Source of the DNA: DASQEH01 sp038239485
GTDB taxonomy: Bacteria; Actinomycetota; Actinomycetes; Propionibacteriales; Nocardioidaceae
Direction of reading: 5' to 3'
Assembly: GCA_038239485.1 (NCBI GenBank)
Contig: JBBSET010000064.1
Span: forward strand, 1-16,675
Length of the DNA: 16,675 bases
Shown: piece by piece, positions 1 through 5,962 of the stretch
Position numbering within the stretch: position 1 is the stretch's first letter
How the letters are laid out: every line of letters starts with the position of its first letter
Made by a program: the position numbers and the translations under genes
The notes under the pieces: generated by a model
Database searches by the model: none
Told to the model about the DNA's origin: nothing
Seen by the model: the letters and a program-made list of their open reading frames with translations, nothing else

Positions 1-270
1 ATAGTCTACGCCCAAGGCCACTTCCGGGCCATGGACAACCGCCTCGGCACCCAGGGCTGCGACGGCAAGGACCCCAACTGCTTGGTCCGCATTGGCATCG
101 GTGCCATCGACGCGACCACTGGCCTGGCCCTGCCCTGGGACCCCACCAAGACCCGCGCTGTAGGCGGCAAGGATCTTCTGGTGACCTCCACAGGGCTTTG
201 GGTGGGCTCCGACGGGGCGCTGCTGGGCCACGAACACCACTACGGCATCGGGTTCTTTCCGCTGTCATGA
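1..270 (+). CDS. C-terminal end of a secreted beta-propeller/PKD-type protein (partial)
   Basis: The reading frame is open from the first base of the window and ends at TGA 268-270, so only the last 89 residues are present. The visible part begins IVYAQGHFRAMDN, has a paired-cysteine stretch (QGCDGKDPNC), a segment GAIDATTGLALPWDP, then TRAVGGKDLLVTSTGLWVGS and ends GIGFFPLS. This pattern (a 'V-Y-x-G-G-H-F-R' strand, 'A-x-D-x-x-T-G-x-x-L-x-W-x-P', then 'L-x-x-T-x-x-G-L-W-V-G-S-D') is what I know from the last blade of large secreted actinobacterial propeller/PKD-domain proteins. The function of those proteins is unknown to me. The N-terminus lies outside the window, so signal peptide and domain order cannot be judged. 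An internal ATG at 31 exists but the homology-like pattern continues upstream of it. Confidence 0.7.
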   Translation: MVYAQGHFRAMDNRLGTQGCDGKDPNCLVRIGIGAIDATTGLALPWDPTKTRAVGGKDLLVTSTGLWVGSDGALLGHEHHYGIGFFPLS

Positions 271-549
271 CTTCATCGCGGTCTGTTCGGTCGGGAACTG
301 CCCTCTGGCCCGGACCGCGCGGCGGTGGCGGGCGTTCAGGGATTCGATCGCGTTTGTGCTGCACAGCACTTCGACGTCGTAGTCCAGGAACGGGGTAGGC
401 TCGGCCCGGGCGTTGCGCCAGAGCCGGATGATCGCGGGATAGCGTGTGCCCCACGTGTCAGCGATGTCGTCGAGGGCAGCTGCGACGGCGGCGGCGATGA
501 CGGCGGCGTCCCGGTCCTTCTTCGACGCGAGCCGGAATGTGTTGCGGGC
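265..549 (-). pseudogene. IS256-family (mutator-type) transposase, C-terminal relic
   Basis: Read on the minus strand from about 549 to the stop at 265-267. The segment starts ARNTFRLASKKDRDA and contains YPAIIRLWRNARAEPTPFLD, CSTNAIESLNARHRRAVRAR and GQFPTEQTAMKS. These are the well-known C-terminal signatures of IS256-family transposases (intact copies read approximately YPAIIRLWENAWAEF, ICSTNAIESLNARYRRAVRARGHFP). About 95 residues remain of a protein that is normally near 400, so the DDE core's first two acidic residues and the DNA-binding part are gone. A few residues are also missing inside (the run between DYDVE and CSTNAIES is shorter than usual), and the end is cut just after the EQ.A.K motif. 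No terminal inverted repeats or target duplication were recognised. It cannot transpose. Confidence 0.85.
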
Positions 550-811
550 CGTTCGAGCAGGGTGTCGACCATCTGGGCTGGCTCGCCGACCAAGGCATGC
601 GGGCTCTCGACCAGCACCGCGGGAGTTGCCGGGCCGGGTCCTGGTCGGCGGGCGTGTCGTCGGCCGTGCGCCCGATATAGAAGAGGAGCGCTCCGCGTTC
701 GGGTGCCGAACGGCCCAGCCCGGCCGATGCCTGCTCGAGCACTGCCACCTTCTCGTAGAAGGCGGAGGCAGCCAGCTCGGCCGGGTCCAGGGCAACAGAG
801 CGGACGCGCAA
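550..811 (-). pseudogene. luciferase-like monooxygenase (LLM, F420-type) C-terminal relic
   Basis: Minus-strand remains in two frames. From 811 the frame reads LDPAELAASAFYEKVAVLEQ and then LLFYIGRTADD, until about 660. A second frame then gives VLVESPHALVGEPAQMVDTL followed by LER at about 625-550. The second piece closely matches the conserved C-terminal 'E-S-P-H-x-L-V-G-x-x-x-Q-x-x-D-T-L-x-E-R-R-E' of F420-dependent LLM-class oxidoreductases; the first piece fits the helix preceding it in that family ('EKVAVLREAAG'). So the gene is frameshifted near 640-660 and lacks its N-terminal flavin-binding barrel. It stops abruptly at 550, where the IS256 tail begins. The assignment rests mainly on the SPH.LVG motif. 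Confidence 0.55.
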
Positions 812-827
812 CAGCTTGGACGTGTAA

Positions 828-842
828 ACTTACGATGTAAGT
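828..842. promoter_or_regulatory. TetR-type operator-like palindrome
   Basis: A perfect palindrome ACTTAC-GAT-GTAAGT sits in an AT-rich patch (GTAAACTTACGATGTAAGTA) between the minus-strand LLM relic and the plus-strand DUF2993 gene. Sites of this shape (GTAAACTTAC..) are common targets of TetR-family repressors in actinobacteria. No TetR gene is present in the window, so the regulator is inferred only from the site's form. Confidence 0.45.
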
Positions 843-889
843 ACGTGAGACAACGCCGGCGAGTCGAGCCGGGGCGGGGATGGCGCGGG

Positions 890-1651
890 GTGCGGGGTGT
901 GCGCGAGCATGTCGATAGCGGGGCCGTGCACGGGGGCGGCGCAACCCACGGCCGCCGGTGGAAGCGGGTTGCCGTCGTCCTCCTCGTCGTGTTCCTGTTG
1001 CTCGTGGGAGTGGACCGCCTGGCCGAAATCCTGGTGGCGCGGGAACTCGCTTCATCGATTCAGACGTCCCAGAATCTCAGCGTCCGTCCCCGTGTTTCCA
1101 TTGCCGGGTTCCCCTTCCTGACGCAGGTCTTGCAGGGACGTTATGGCAACGTCAGCATCGATGCGATGAACCCGATCGAACGAGACGGCGTGCCGGTCAC
1201 CGGTGCGTCGGTGCAGCTGAGCGGTGTGCGGGTTGGCCTCGCAGACGCCTTAGGCGGCACCATCGCCAACGTACCCGTCGCGGCTGCCTCCGGGACGGCT
1301 GTTATCTCATACTCCACCCTGAACGTGGTTCTTCAGCGGTACTTGGGGTCCGCCGGCGCTGCGGTGAGAATTGTCGGAGGACGTCCAGGGCAGGCCCTCT
1401 TGATGGGACCGTTCGGCTTGTCGGTGACGCTTGCGGCGAGGATCACTGACGGGGCGCTCACTTTCGTCCCTCGCGCAGCGGGCCTGCGGTCTCTACCGAC
1501 GCCGATTCGAGCGCTCGCGACCATAGTGCTGGCACGACCGCTGCCCCTCCCATCGCTCCCGTTCGGCGTGCACATACAGACGGGCGTCTTCCAGCCGGAC
1601 GGTTTGCATTTGAGCGCATTCTCCAAGCACACCTTGATCCCCATTCACTAG
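890..1651 (+). CDS. DUF2993 / LmeA-like membrane-anchored lipid-binding protein
   Basis: A 253-residue protein if it starts at GTG 890; GTG 899 and GTG 926 are alternatives. I prefer 890 because a purine-rich GGGGCGGGGA lies about 10 bases upstream. The open frame extends much further upstream, but there it only overlaps the minus-strand relics. After a basic N-terminus (HGRRWKRV) comes one hydrophobic segment, VAVVLLVVFLLLVGV, then an outer domain with the DUF2993 hallmark GFPFLTQVLQGRY and a following N-V-S-I strand. The family's characterised member, mycobacterial LmeA, is a phospholipid-binding cell-envelope protein involved in mannan/lipomannan elongation; that role is not shown here. 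The protein is probably anchored with the C-terminal domain outside the membrane. It appears monocistronic, preceded by the palindrome at 828-842. Confidence 0.8.
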   Translation: MRGVREHVDSGAVHGGGATHGRRWKRVAVVLLVVFLLLVGVDRLAEILVARELASSIQTSQNLSVRPRVSIAGFPFLTQVLQGRYGNVSIDAMNPIERDGVPVTGASVQLSGVRVGLADALGGTIANVPVAAASGTAVISYSTLNVVLQRYLGSAGAAVRIVGGRPGQALLMGPFGLSVTLAARITDGALTFVPRAAGLRSLPTPIRALATIVLARPLPLPSLPFGVHIQTGVFQPDGLHLSAFSKHTLIPIH

Positions 1652-1769
1652 CCCGCGATCCCTGGCGGATGACCCCGACAGTTTGTCGTGATCAAGGGAG
1701 GTCGGATACTACCCGGCGAACATCGTGTGTTTTGGGGGCTAATCTCACCCGTGCCGATCTGATTTCGCT

Positions 1770-1855
1770 GGACCAGCTCCCTGCTGTGCCGCGCGTAGGT
1801 GGATTGAGATGAAGCCGGCCTGTTGCTTCATGAAGGCGGCTGCTTGGCGCGACGG
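1770..1855 (-). pseudogene. antibiotic biosynthesis monooxygenase (ABM) domain relic
   Basis: On the minus strand one frame reads RQAAAFMKQQAGFISIHL from about 1849 to 1796. The adjacent frame then gives TRGTAGSWS. Put together across a frameshift, this matches the conserved stretch of small ABM-family proteins, 'AAFMKQQPGFISTQLHRGTAGS'. Nothing else of the roughly 100-residue domain is recognisable on either side. The relic is too short for certainty, but the FMKQQ.GFIS motif plus the R-G-T-A-G-S continuation in the next frame is unlikely to be chance. Confidence 0.5.
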
Positions 1856-2176
1856 CCCATGAATCGGGTCAAGGCTTTTGCGCGGCAACGACGCCCGCGC
1901 AAGGGCACGACCAGGCCGATGCGCATTAGCGCGATCAAGGTCACGGGCCATGCCGATATGGCGTCACTCAATCGCGCGTACTCCTCGCGGTGCCGTGGTA
2001 CCCGACTCGGTCTCGCCCTCGGTGAGGGGTTGGCGGGTCAAGTGGTCCTGCGTGCGCCGTGTTCGGTGCCACCTGTCGTTCCTGATGTCGACGACGTCGC
2101 TGATCTTGCTGGCAGCTTTCCCCGGGTCGTCGGCGTCGCCTCACGTCAGACTGCCTCGCAACGTCATCAATCATTC

Positions 2177-2216
2177 GGTTGACGATTGTGACCCGAAGGG
2201 CATACATTCGTCAACC
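2177..2216 (+). promoter_or_regulatory. promoter with overlapping inverted repeat for the arsR-type operon
   Basis: A perfect 9-base inverted repeat, GGTTGACGA (2177-2185) and TCGTCAACC (2208-2216), is separated by 22 bases. The left arm contains a -35-like TTGACG (2179-2184); a -10-like TACATT (2203-2208) lies 18 bases on and runs into the right arm. The operon's first ATG follows at 2243. A repressor bound to both arms would cover both promoter boxes, which fits autoregulation by the ArsR-type product. A second, shorter repeat, CAATC (2168-2172) with GATTG (2184-2188), overlaps the left arm. Confidence 0.6.
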
Positions 2217-2242
2217 AAGCAGTTGAGGTTCGGGAAGACGAG

Positions 2243-2605
2243 ATGAGTGAACCACTGACGCAGGTGTTCGCGGCCCTGGCCGATCCGACCAGGCGCGACC
2301 TCGTGGCGCGGTTGACCGACGGCGACGCCACTGTGGGGCAGTTGGCGGCGCCGTATCGGGTGAGCGTGCAGGCCATCTCGAAGCACCTGCAGGTGCTCGA
2401 GCAGGCTGGCCTGGTCAGCCGCGGCGCGGAGGGGCACCGCAGCCCTGTGCACCTGGAGGCGGAGGTCTTCGATCTGATGACGAAGTGGATCGAACGCCAT
2501 CGGCAGCGGGCTGAGGCCCGGTATGGGCGGCTGGACGCGGTGCTGGCAGAGATAGACGACGACGAGGAGCCCGGGGACCGCTCGGCGCGGGAGGAGACGG
2601 CATGA
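2243..2605 (+). CDS. ArsR-family winged-helix transcriptional regulator
   Basis: 120 residues. The N-terminus MSEPLTQVFAALADPTRRDL is the typical ArsR/SdpR-type opening ('ALADPTRR.IL..L'). The winged helix-turn-helix follows at about residues 28-60 (VGQLAAPYRVSVQAISKHLQ, then VLEQAGLVSRGAEG). No clustered metal-binding cysteines are present, so metal sensing is unlikely. It belongs to the subgroup usually encoded next to AHSA1/SRPBCC genes, as here. Start: ATG 2243, preceded by GGGAAGACGAG. Its stop overlaps the next gene's start (ATGA at 2602-2605), so the two are translationally coupled. It probably represses its own operon through the inverted repeat at 2177-2216. The tail after residue 95 is acidic (IDDDEE). 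Confidence 0.92.
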   Translation: MSEPLTQVFAALADPTRRDLVARLTDGDATVGQLAAPYRVSVQAISKHLQVLEQAGLVSRGAEGHRSPVHLEAEVFDLMTKWIERHRQRAEARYGRLDAVLAEIDDDEEPGDRSAREETA

Positions 2606-3114
2606 ACGACACGATGAAGAGGGCGGTGATCGAGGCGGATCCGACGGTCCCGATCATCCGCATCACCCGAGACTTCGCGGCCACCCCGGCCCAGCTGTTT
2701 CGGGCGCACACCGACCCGGAGCTGTTCGTTCGGTGGGTCGGCCCGGACGCGATGACGACCACCCTGGACCGCTGGGACGCCAGTACCGGCGGCTGCTGGC
2801 GCTACGTCGCCGCCCGGGACGGGATGGAGTTCGGCTTCCATGGCTGCTTCCACGAGGTCCGGCCGGGCCGGATCGTGCAGACCTTCACGTGGGAGGGCGA
2901 CCCGGATGGAGTCGCGCTGGAGACGCTCACTTTCGAAGACCTCGGCGACGGCCGCACCCGGCTGCGCGCACAGTCGCTGTGCGACAGCTTCGAGGGGCGA
3001 GACGCCTGGCTGCGCAGCGGGATGGAGGTCGGCATGGACCAGGGCTACGCCAGGCTGGACGCCCTGCTCGCCGCCGGGGAGATCGCCGGGACAACCGAAG
3101 GAGCGAAGGCATGA
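2602..3114 (+). CDS. AHSA1/SRPBCC-domain protein
   Basis: 170 residues. It carries the AHSA1-like START-fold pattern: an opening strand IIRITRDFAATPAQLFRAHT, then DPELFVRWVGPDAM, a G-G-x-W-R-Y strand (TGGCWRYVAARDG), FHGCFHEVRPGRIVQTFTWE, LETLTFEDLGDGRTRL, and the C-terminal helix GMEVGMDQGYARLDALLA. The fold binds hydrophobic ligands; the true ligand or reaction is not known. It is the middle gene of the operon, overlapping by ATGA at both ends (2602-2605 and 3111-3114), so all three proteins are probably made in step. ArsR-SRPBCC pairs are a recurring actinobacterial arrangement. Confidence 0.9.
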   Translation: MNDTMKRAVIEADPTVPIIRITRDFAATPAQLFRAHTDPELFVRWVGPDAMTTTLDRWDASTGGCWRYVAARDGMEFGFHGCFHEVRPGRIVQTFTWEGDPDGVALETLTFEDLGDGRTRLRAQSLCDSFEGRDAWLRSGMEVGMDQGYARLDALLAAGEIAGTTEGAKA

Positions 3115-3680
3115 CCCTCCCCACAGGCCCGGCCGGGCGCCATCGCGCGGTGGCCGCCGGATTTGCCGCTCGGGTGAGGGGCGCCTCCGACTGGGACGCG
3201 CCGGCCCCGGTGGCCGCCTGGCGCGCTCGGGACGTGGTCGGTCACCTGGTCGAGTGGTTCCCGGACTTCTTTAAGAGCGCGACCGGTCTGGTGCTCGACC
3301 GCGGCCCGTCGCCGGAGGAGGACCCGGTCACCGCCTGGCAGGTGCACGCCGACGCGGTGCAACGGCTGCTCGACGGCCCGGAGGCGTCCACGCTCTTCCG
3401 GCACCCGATGGTGGGTGAGATGCCGCTCCCAGACGCGGTCGACCGGTTCTACACCTCGGACGTGTTCATGCACACCTGGGACCTGGCCCGCGCCACCGGC
3501 CAGGACGAGCGGCTCGACCCGCAGACCTGCGCCGACCTACTCGCCGGGATGGCGCCGATCGAGGAGCTGATGCGGTCCTCGGGGCAGTACGGGCCCCGAG
3601 TGCCGGTGCCGGGCGACGCCGACGTGCAGACCCGGCTGCTCGGCTTCATCGGTCGCGATCCGCTGCGCCGCCCGGCCTGA
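3111..3680 (+). CDS. TIGR03086-type mycothiol-associated metal-binding protein (DinB-like fold)
   Basis: 189 residues from ATG 3111; the frame is open further upstream, but the ATGA overlap with the preceding gene fixes the start. The pattern is that of the TIGR03083/TIGR03086 group related to mycothiol-dependent maleylpyruvate isomerase: W-x-A-R-D-V-V-G-H-L-V-E-W (His45) and a later DVFMHTWDLARATG (His121, Asp124). The conserved histidines are the expected metal ligands in this family. No substrate can be assigned. It is the last gene of the ArsR operon. Presence of the family points to a mycothiol-producing actinobacterium. The C-terminal part is short and ends LLGFIGRDPLRRPA, usual for the family. 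Confidence 0.88.
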   Translation: MTLPTGPAGRHRAVAAGFAARVRGASDWDAPAPVAAWRARDVVGHLVEWFPDFFKSATGLVLDRGPSPEEDPVTAWQVHADAVQRLLDGPEASTLFRHPMVGEMPLPDAVDRFYTSDVFMHTWDLARATGQDERLDPQTCADLLAGMAPIEELMRSSGQYGPRVPVPGDADVQTRLLGFIGRDPLRRPA

Positions 3681-3794
3681 CCAGCACCGATGACGCGCCG
3701 ATGATTGACCCCTTCCACATCGTCAGGTTGCCAGCGTCGCCCTCGACCGGCACCAGCCGCCAAACCGATGAAGGAGCGGCACGTCAGTCGGTGA

Positions 3795-3816
3795 GCCGGG
3801 CCAGGTAGTGCCCGGC
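3795..3816 (+). terminator. candidate terminator hairpin downstream of the ArsR operon
   Basis: GCCGGGC (3795-3801) and GCCCGGC (3810-3816) form a perfect 7-bp stem with an 8-base loop, 115 bases after the operon's last stop. There is no following T-run, but such tails are often absent in high-GC actinobacteria. The distance from the stop keeps confidence low. Confidence 0.35.
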
Positions 3817-3888
3817 GATTGACACGCAGGCAGTCGACGAGCGCGCTCAACTGCGAAGCGGTCACGAGAGCTCAAGCGGGCGGACCAC

Positions 3889-3999
3889 GAAGCTATGGAG
3901 CAGGACGCGCAGGGGGTGTAGAGATCTCCCAGCGGCGATCGCGTCGCCTGGTTCAGCGATCCCGATGGGAACGTTCCGTCTCTCACCGAGTTCATCTGA
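3889..3999 (+). pseudogene. glyoxalase/VOC-family protein, C-terminal relic
   Basis: From 3937 to the TGA at 3997-3999 the plus strand reads DRVAWFSDPDGNVPSLTEFI. This is the classic end of VOC-superfamily proteins ('RVAWFRDPDGNVLSLTEF'). Just upstream the frame is closed by TAG 3919-3921, but a neighbouring frame reads GGVEIS, which would join to PSGDRVAWF and give the expected G-V-E-I-x-P-S-G-D-R-V-A-W-F. A frameshift near 3925-3930 therefore explains the break. Only the last part of a roughly 125-residue protein remains; the earlier metal-binding strands are gone. Its intact form would have been a natural neighbour of the SRPBCC/DinB-type operon. Confidence 0.65.
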
Positions 4000-4203
4000 A
4001 GGCTGGTGTGCTCGCACGCTCACCGCGCGCGTCACCAAGACCCGGCTCAGAGCTGCCTCATCGCCGGTTGTGTTCGAGCGAACTGTTCTTCGGCGGGTAT
4101 CGCACAAGCCATCAAATCAAATCACCTCAAGTCTTCCCGTGGAGAGCCGGGGGTGCGGAGGACAACTGGCCCTACGCTCCGTGGACCCTCGCGGCAATCC
4201 ACC

Positions 4204-5067
4204 TCAGTAGTGTCCGAGCAGGGACCTGACCGTTCCCCGGGCGGCTCGACCGGACAGGTAGCCGGTCGCCGGGTGTACGCCGAACTCGACCGTGATTGCG
4301 GCCCCCAGGTGATGGGCGTTGTACCAGCCGGTCATGGTCCCGTGGCAGACGCCGCTGCATCGCATGGGCTTGGGTGTCAGGTTGAGATTCGAGGCGAGCC
4401 GACGCATCAGGTGCCGGTTCTTGACATGGTCGGAGTCGACGCCGTGCAACGGCTGGTGGAAGGAAACAACGAAGCGAGCGTTCACGCGGTCCAGGAAACG
4501 CCGTAACGCACGGGTCTCCGGCTCGCTGAAAGGCCTGGGACCCGAATCGTATTGCCCGGTCTGTCGAACCCACTGGTATCCCCAATTGCGGTTCAGGTCC
4601 ACCCCATTGGCATTTTGCCGGGTGTGCGCGGCAAGACCGTCGGGATTGACAGTGGGAATAACCCATAAGCGGAGTCCCCGAATACGTGGTCCCGTCCGAA
4701 TGGCTCTGACCAGCCGAACGCCTGCGGGCTCATCGCCATGCATATTCCCCAGTACGACCGCCGTTACACTCCCGTGCCTGCTGCCGAGCCGATAAGCGAG
4801 AAGTGGACGTCCCAGAACACTCGTGCCGAATTGACGTGGCCGTGTCCGTGACGAACCCTGATCCGTCTGGGGCACTTTACGACTACTCAGTACGCCGCCG
4901 CTGGACGTCCCCGCCGGGGACGGTCTGGGCGATGGCGCCGCCGTTGGATGACCTGCCGTTTCACCGGCCGATTCACCGGCGAGCGCACCATCGCCACAGG
5001 CCGCGCACAAGAGCAGGGTTGTAGTCACCGTGACCCGGATCGCGACGGCGGTCGCGAATCGCCTCAC
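4204..5067 (-). CDS. M14-family zinc carboxypeptidase, exported (MpaA-like)
   Basis: 287 residues, start GTG 5067 with AGGGGTG about 5 bases upstream. An N-terminal signal segment (VTVTTTLLLCAAC) ends at Cys24 and may be a lipoprotein signal. A Ser/Pro/Thr-rich linker runs to about residue 75, and the peptidase domain follows. It has all the M14 landmarks: GNMHGDEPAG with zinc ligands His110 and Glu113, NPDG (141-144), NGVDLNRN with Arg160, the third zinc ligand His204 in VSFHQPLHG, and the catalytic Glu261 in ITVEFG. The order and spacing resemble murein-peptide amidase MpaA and related D-Glu-mDAP carboxypeptidases, so a cell-wall peptide substrate is plausible but inferred. Two further cysteines (CSGVC) may form a disulfide. 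It stands alone between relics. Confidence 0.9.
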   Translation of the reverse strand: MRRFATAVAIRVTVTTTLLLCAACGDGALAGESAGETAGHPTAAPSPRPSPAGTSSGGVLSSRKVPQTDQGSSRTRPRQFGTSVLGRPLLAYRLGSRHGSVTAVVLGNMHGDEPAGVRLVRAIRTGPRIRGLRLWVIPTVNPDGLAAHTRQNANGVDLNRNWGYQWVRQTGQYDSGPRPFSEPETRALRRFLDRVNARFVVSFHQPLHGVDSDHVKNRHLMRRLASNLNLTPKPMRCSGVCHGTMTGWYNAHHLGAAITVEFGVHPATGYLSGRAARGTVRSLLGHY

Positions 5068-5533
5068 TGCACCCCTGCGCAGCCATGGCTGCGGCTACTC
5101 CTCATGCACTTTTGCTGCCACTTGGCCACTCCCCGAAGTCCGATCAGCCCTTTCAGTTCACTCTAGAAACGGCCAGACAAGAGCACGGCAAGCGCCCCGT
5201 AAACAGCGCGCAAAGCATGCCGAACCGGATGGCTCAGTGCGGCCGCCGACGGGGCAGCCCCCTCACGGATAAGGCGGGTCCGCGCAGGCGATTCCAGCTG
5301 TGGGTAGGTCGGCGCGCCACGGCCGCCCGCAGCGCACCGTTGTGGCTTGAACCAGGATTGAAGTCGTAACCGCCATCGATACCAGCCGAGCGCGTCGAGT
5401 CCAATAGGTCAGGCCCGCGCGAACTCGTCCTCAACCCCCACCGCGACTACCAACCCGTCGGCGCCCCCCAAAGGACCCACCCGACCACACCCCAAAAACA
5501 GCGAGCCTAACCAAGTAGAGGTCCGGCTGTCGC
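5068..5533. other. 466-bp interval without a gene
   Basis: No frame on either strand shows a recognisable protein pattern, start with RBS, or RNA-gene fold. It should contain the promoter of the minus-strand carboxypeptidase at its left end. From about 5430 to 5505 the plus strand is strikingly C- and A-rich and nearly free of G, which is listed separately as a quadruplex motif. Confidence 0.6.
5454..5493 (-). other. G-quadruplex-forming motif (minus strand)
   Basis: On the plus strand the C-runs are CCC 5454-5456, CCCCCC 5464-5469, CCC 5476-5478, CCC 5480-5482 and CCCC 5490-5493, with spacers of 7, 6, 1 and 7 bases. The minus strand therefore carries five G-runs that satisfy the usual G3+N1-7 rule. 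The tract lies 41-80 bases downstream of the truncated hepT, in the direction of its transcription. A chance occurrence is possible at this GC content. Confidence 0.5.
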
Positions 5534-5785
5534 CTATGTCCTGAGAGAGGTCAGGGATTTGCGGAAGGCAACCCTCGGCAGGTCAAGCACCCTCTGAGCG
5601 GTCCCAGGATCGACCCGCCGGAGCCGGTTGACGGCCTCGCCGATGACGTGGAACTGCCGCTCAACGGCCGACCTCCCTATCGGATCCTGCTCGTAGTCCT
5701 CGAACGTCCGGCCGTTCATGAATTCAAGGATGAGCCCGGCTGCGCGGCGCGCCTGCCACAGCAGCGCTGGTGCGTCAGGCTGCAT
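5534..5785 (-). pseudogene. hepT: HepT-like HEPN toxin, truncated before its catalytic motif
   Basis: 83 residues from ATG 5785 to TAG 5534-5536. The N-terminal two thirds is a clean HepT (DUF86) match: LLWQARRAAGLILEF, the helix GRTFEDYEQDPIGRSAVERQ, FHVIGEAVNRL and DLPRVAFRK. Intact HepT proteins are about 110-140 residues and continue from 'AFRN.LIHGY', which supplies the R-x(4-6)-H ribonuclease motif. Here the homology stops right after Arg75-Lys76 and is followed by SLTSLRT and a stop, so the active-site His and the last helices are lost. I found no continuation in other frames. ATG 5785 overlaps the stop of the upstream mntA relic by 11 bases, the normal arrangement of the operon. A catalytically dead, possibly still antitoxin-binding, fragment is the most it could make. 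Confidence 0.8.
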
Positions 5786-5918
5786 AAAGTTCCCGTCCGC
5801 TCTTCGTCACAGACGCCGCGAAGTATGGGTTCTCCAACGCTGCGGGAGCAACCAGGTCGACCGGGCGTCCTAGCACCTCCTCAAGGGCACTCAAGGCGCG
5901 GCTCGAGGGCCTCTCGCG
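5775..5918 (-). pseudogene. mntA: MntA-like nucleotidyltransferase antitoxin, C-terminal relic
   Basis: The minus-strand frame ending at TGA 5775-5777 reads ALSALEEVLGRPVDLVAPAA then LENPYFAASVTKSGRELYAA. This is the typical end of MNT-domain proteins paired with HepT ('LEELLGR.VDLVTP..L.NPYF.ASV...R.VLYAA'). The first half, including the catalytic G-S-x-A-x-G-x-x-x-x-x-S-D-x-D site, is missing: upstream of about 5918 the frame only runs antisense-like through the AsnC gene region. In intact systems MntA silences HepT by adding AMP groups. This copy cannot, because its catalytic part is absent. Confidence 0.75.
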
Positions 5919-5962
5919 GCGGACGCGGGCGCGCGACGGCGTAACGCGGGCGGCGGACCTGA

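Larger units (their letters stand above)
1652..2242. other. 591-bp largely non-coding interval
   Basis: No intact gene is visible. The interval holds an ABM-type monooxygenase relic on the minus strand (about 1770-1855), described separately, and the promoter/operator of the ArsR operon at its right end. Between 1990 and 2150 one plus-strand frame reads GEGLAGQVVLRAPC and VVPDVDDVADLAGSFPRVVG, which has a faint GAF-domain flavour but has no start, no RBS and no supporting second motif. A small hairpin, CGACA-GTT-TGTCG, lies near 1677-1690 behind the DUF2993 gene; it is too weak to call a terminator. Confidence 0.6.
3681..4203. other. 523-bp interval without an intact gene
   Basis: It contains a GC-rich hairpin (3795-3816) and the tail of a glyoxalase/VOC gene (about 3889-3999), both listed separately. 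From 4000 to 4203 I see no coding pattern on either strand; there is a short AT-rich patch, ATCAAATCAAATCA, near 4111-4124. The minus-strand frame over 3862-4107 (reading VPIGIAEPGDAIAAGR) is just the antisense of the VOC relic. Confidence 0.6.

Noticed and set aside
336..1055. Long minus-strand open frame over the relics and the start of the DUF2993 gene
   Set aside because: Only the short SPHALVGEP segment looks like a protein; the rest is Arg/Pro-rich antisense of GC-rich DNA.
3862..4107. Minus-strand frame reading VPIGIAEPGDAIAAGR
   Set aside because: This is the antisense of the VOC relic's conserved end, a known source of spurious frames.
4181..4202. GTGGA...TCCAC repeat just after the carboxypeptidase stop
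   Set aside because: Five-base arms with a 12-base loop are too weak for a terminator call.
5330..5380. GGTTCAA on the minus strand, resembling a tRNA T-loop
   Set aside because: The flanking bases do not form a T-arm stem and no acceptor or anticodon arm is present.
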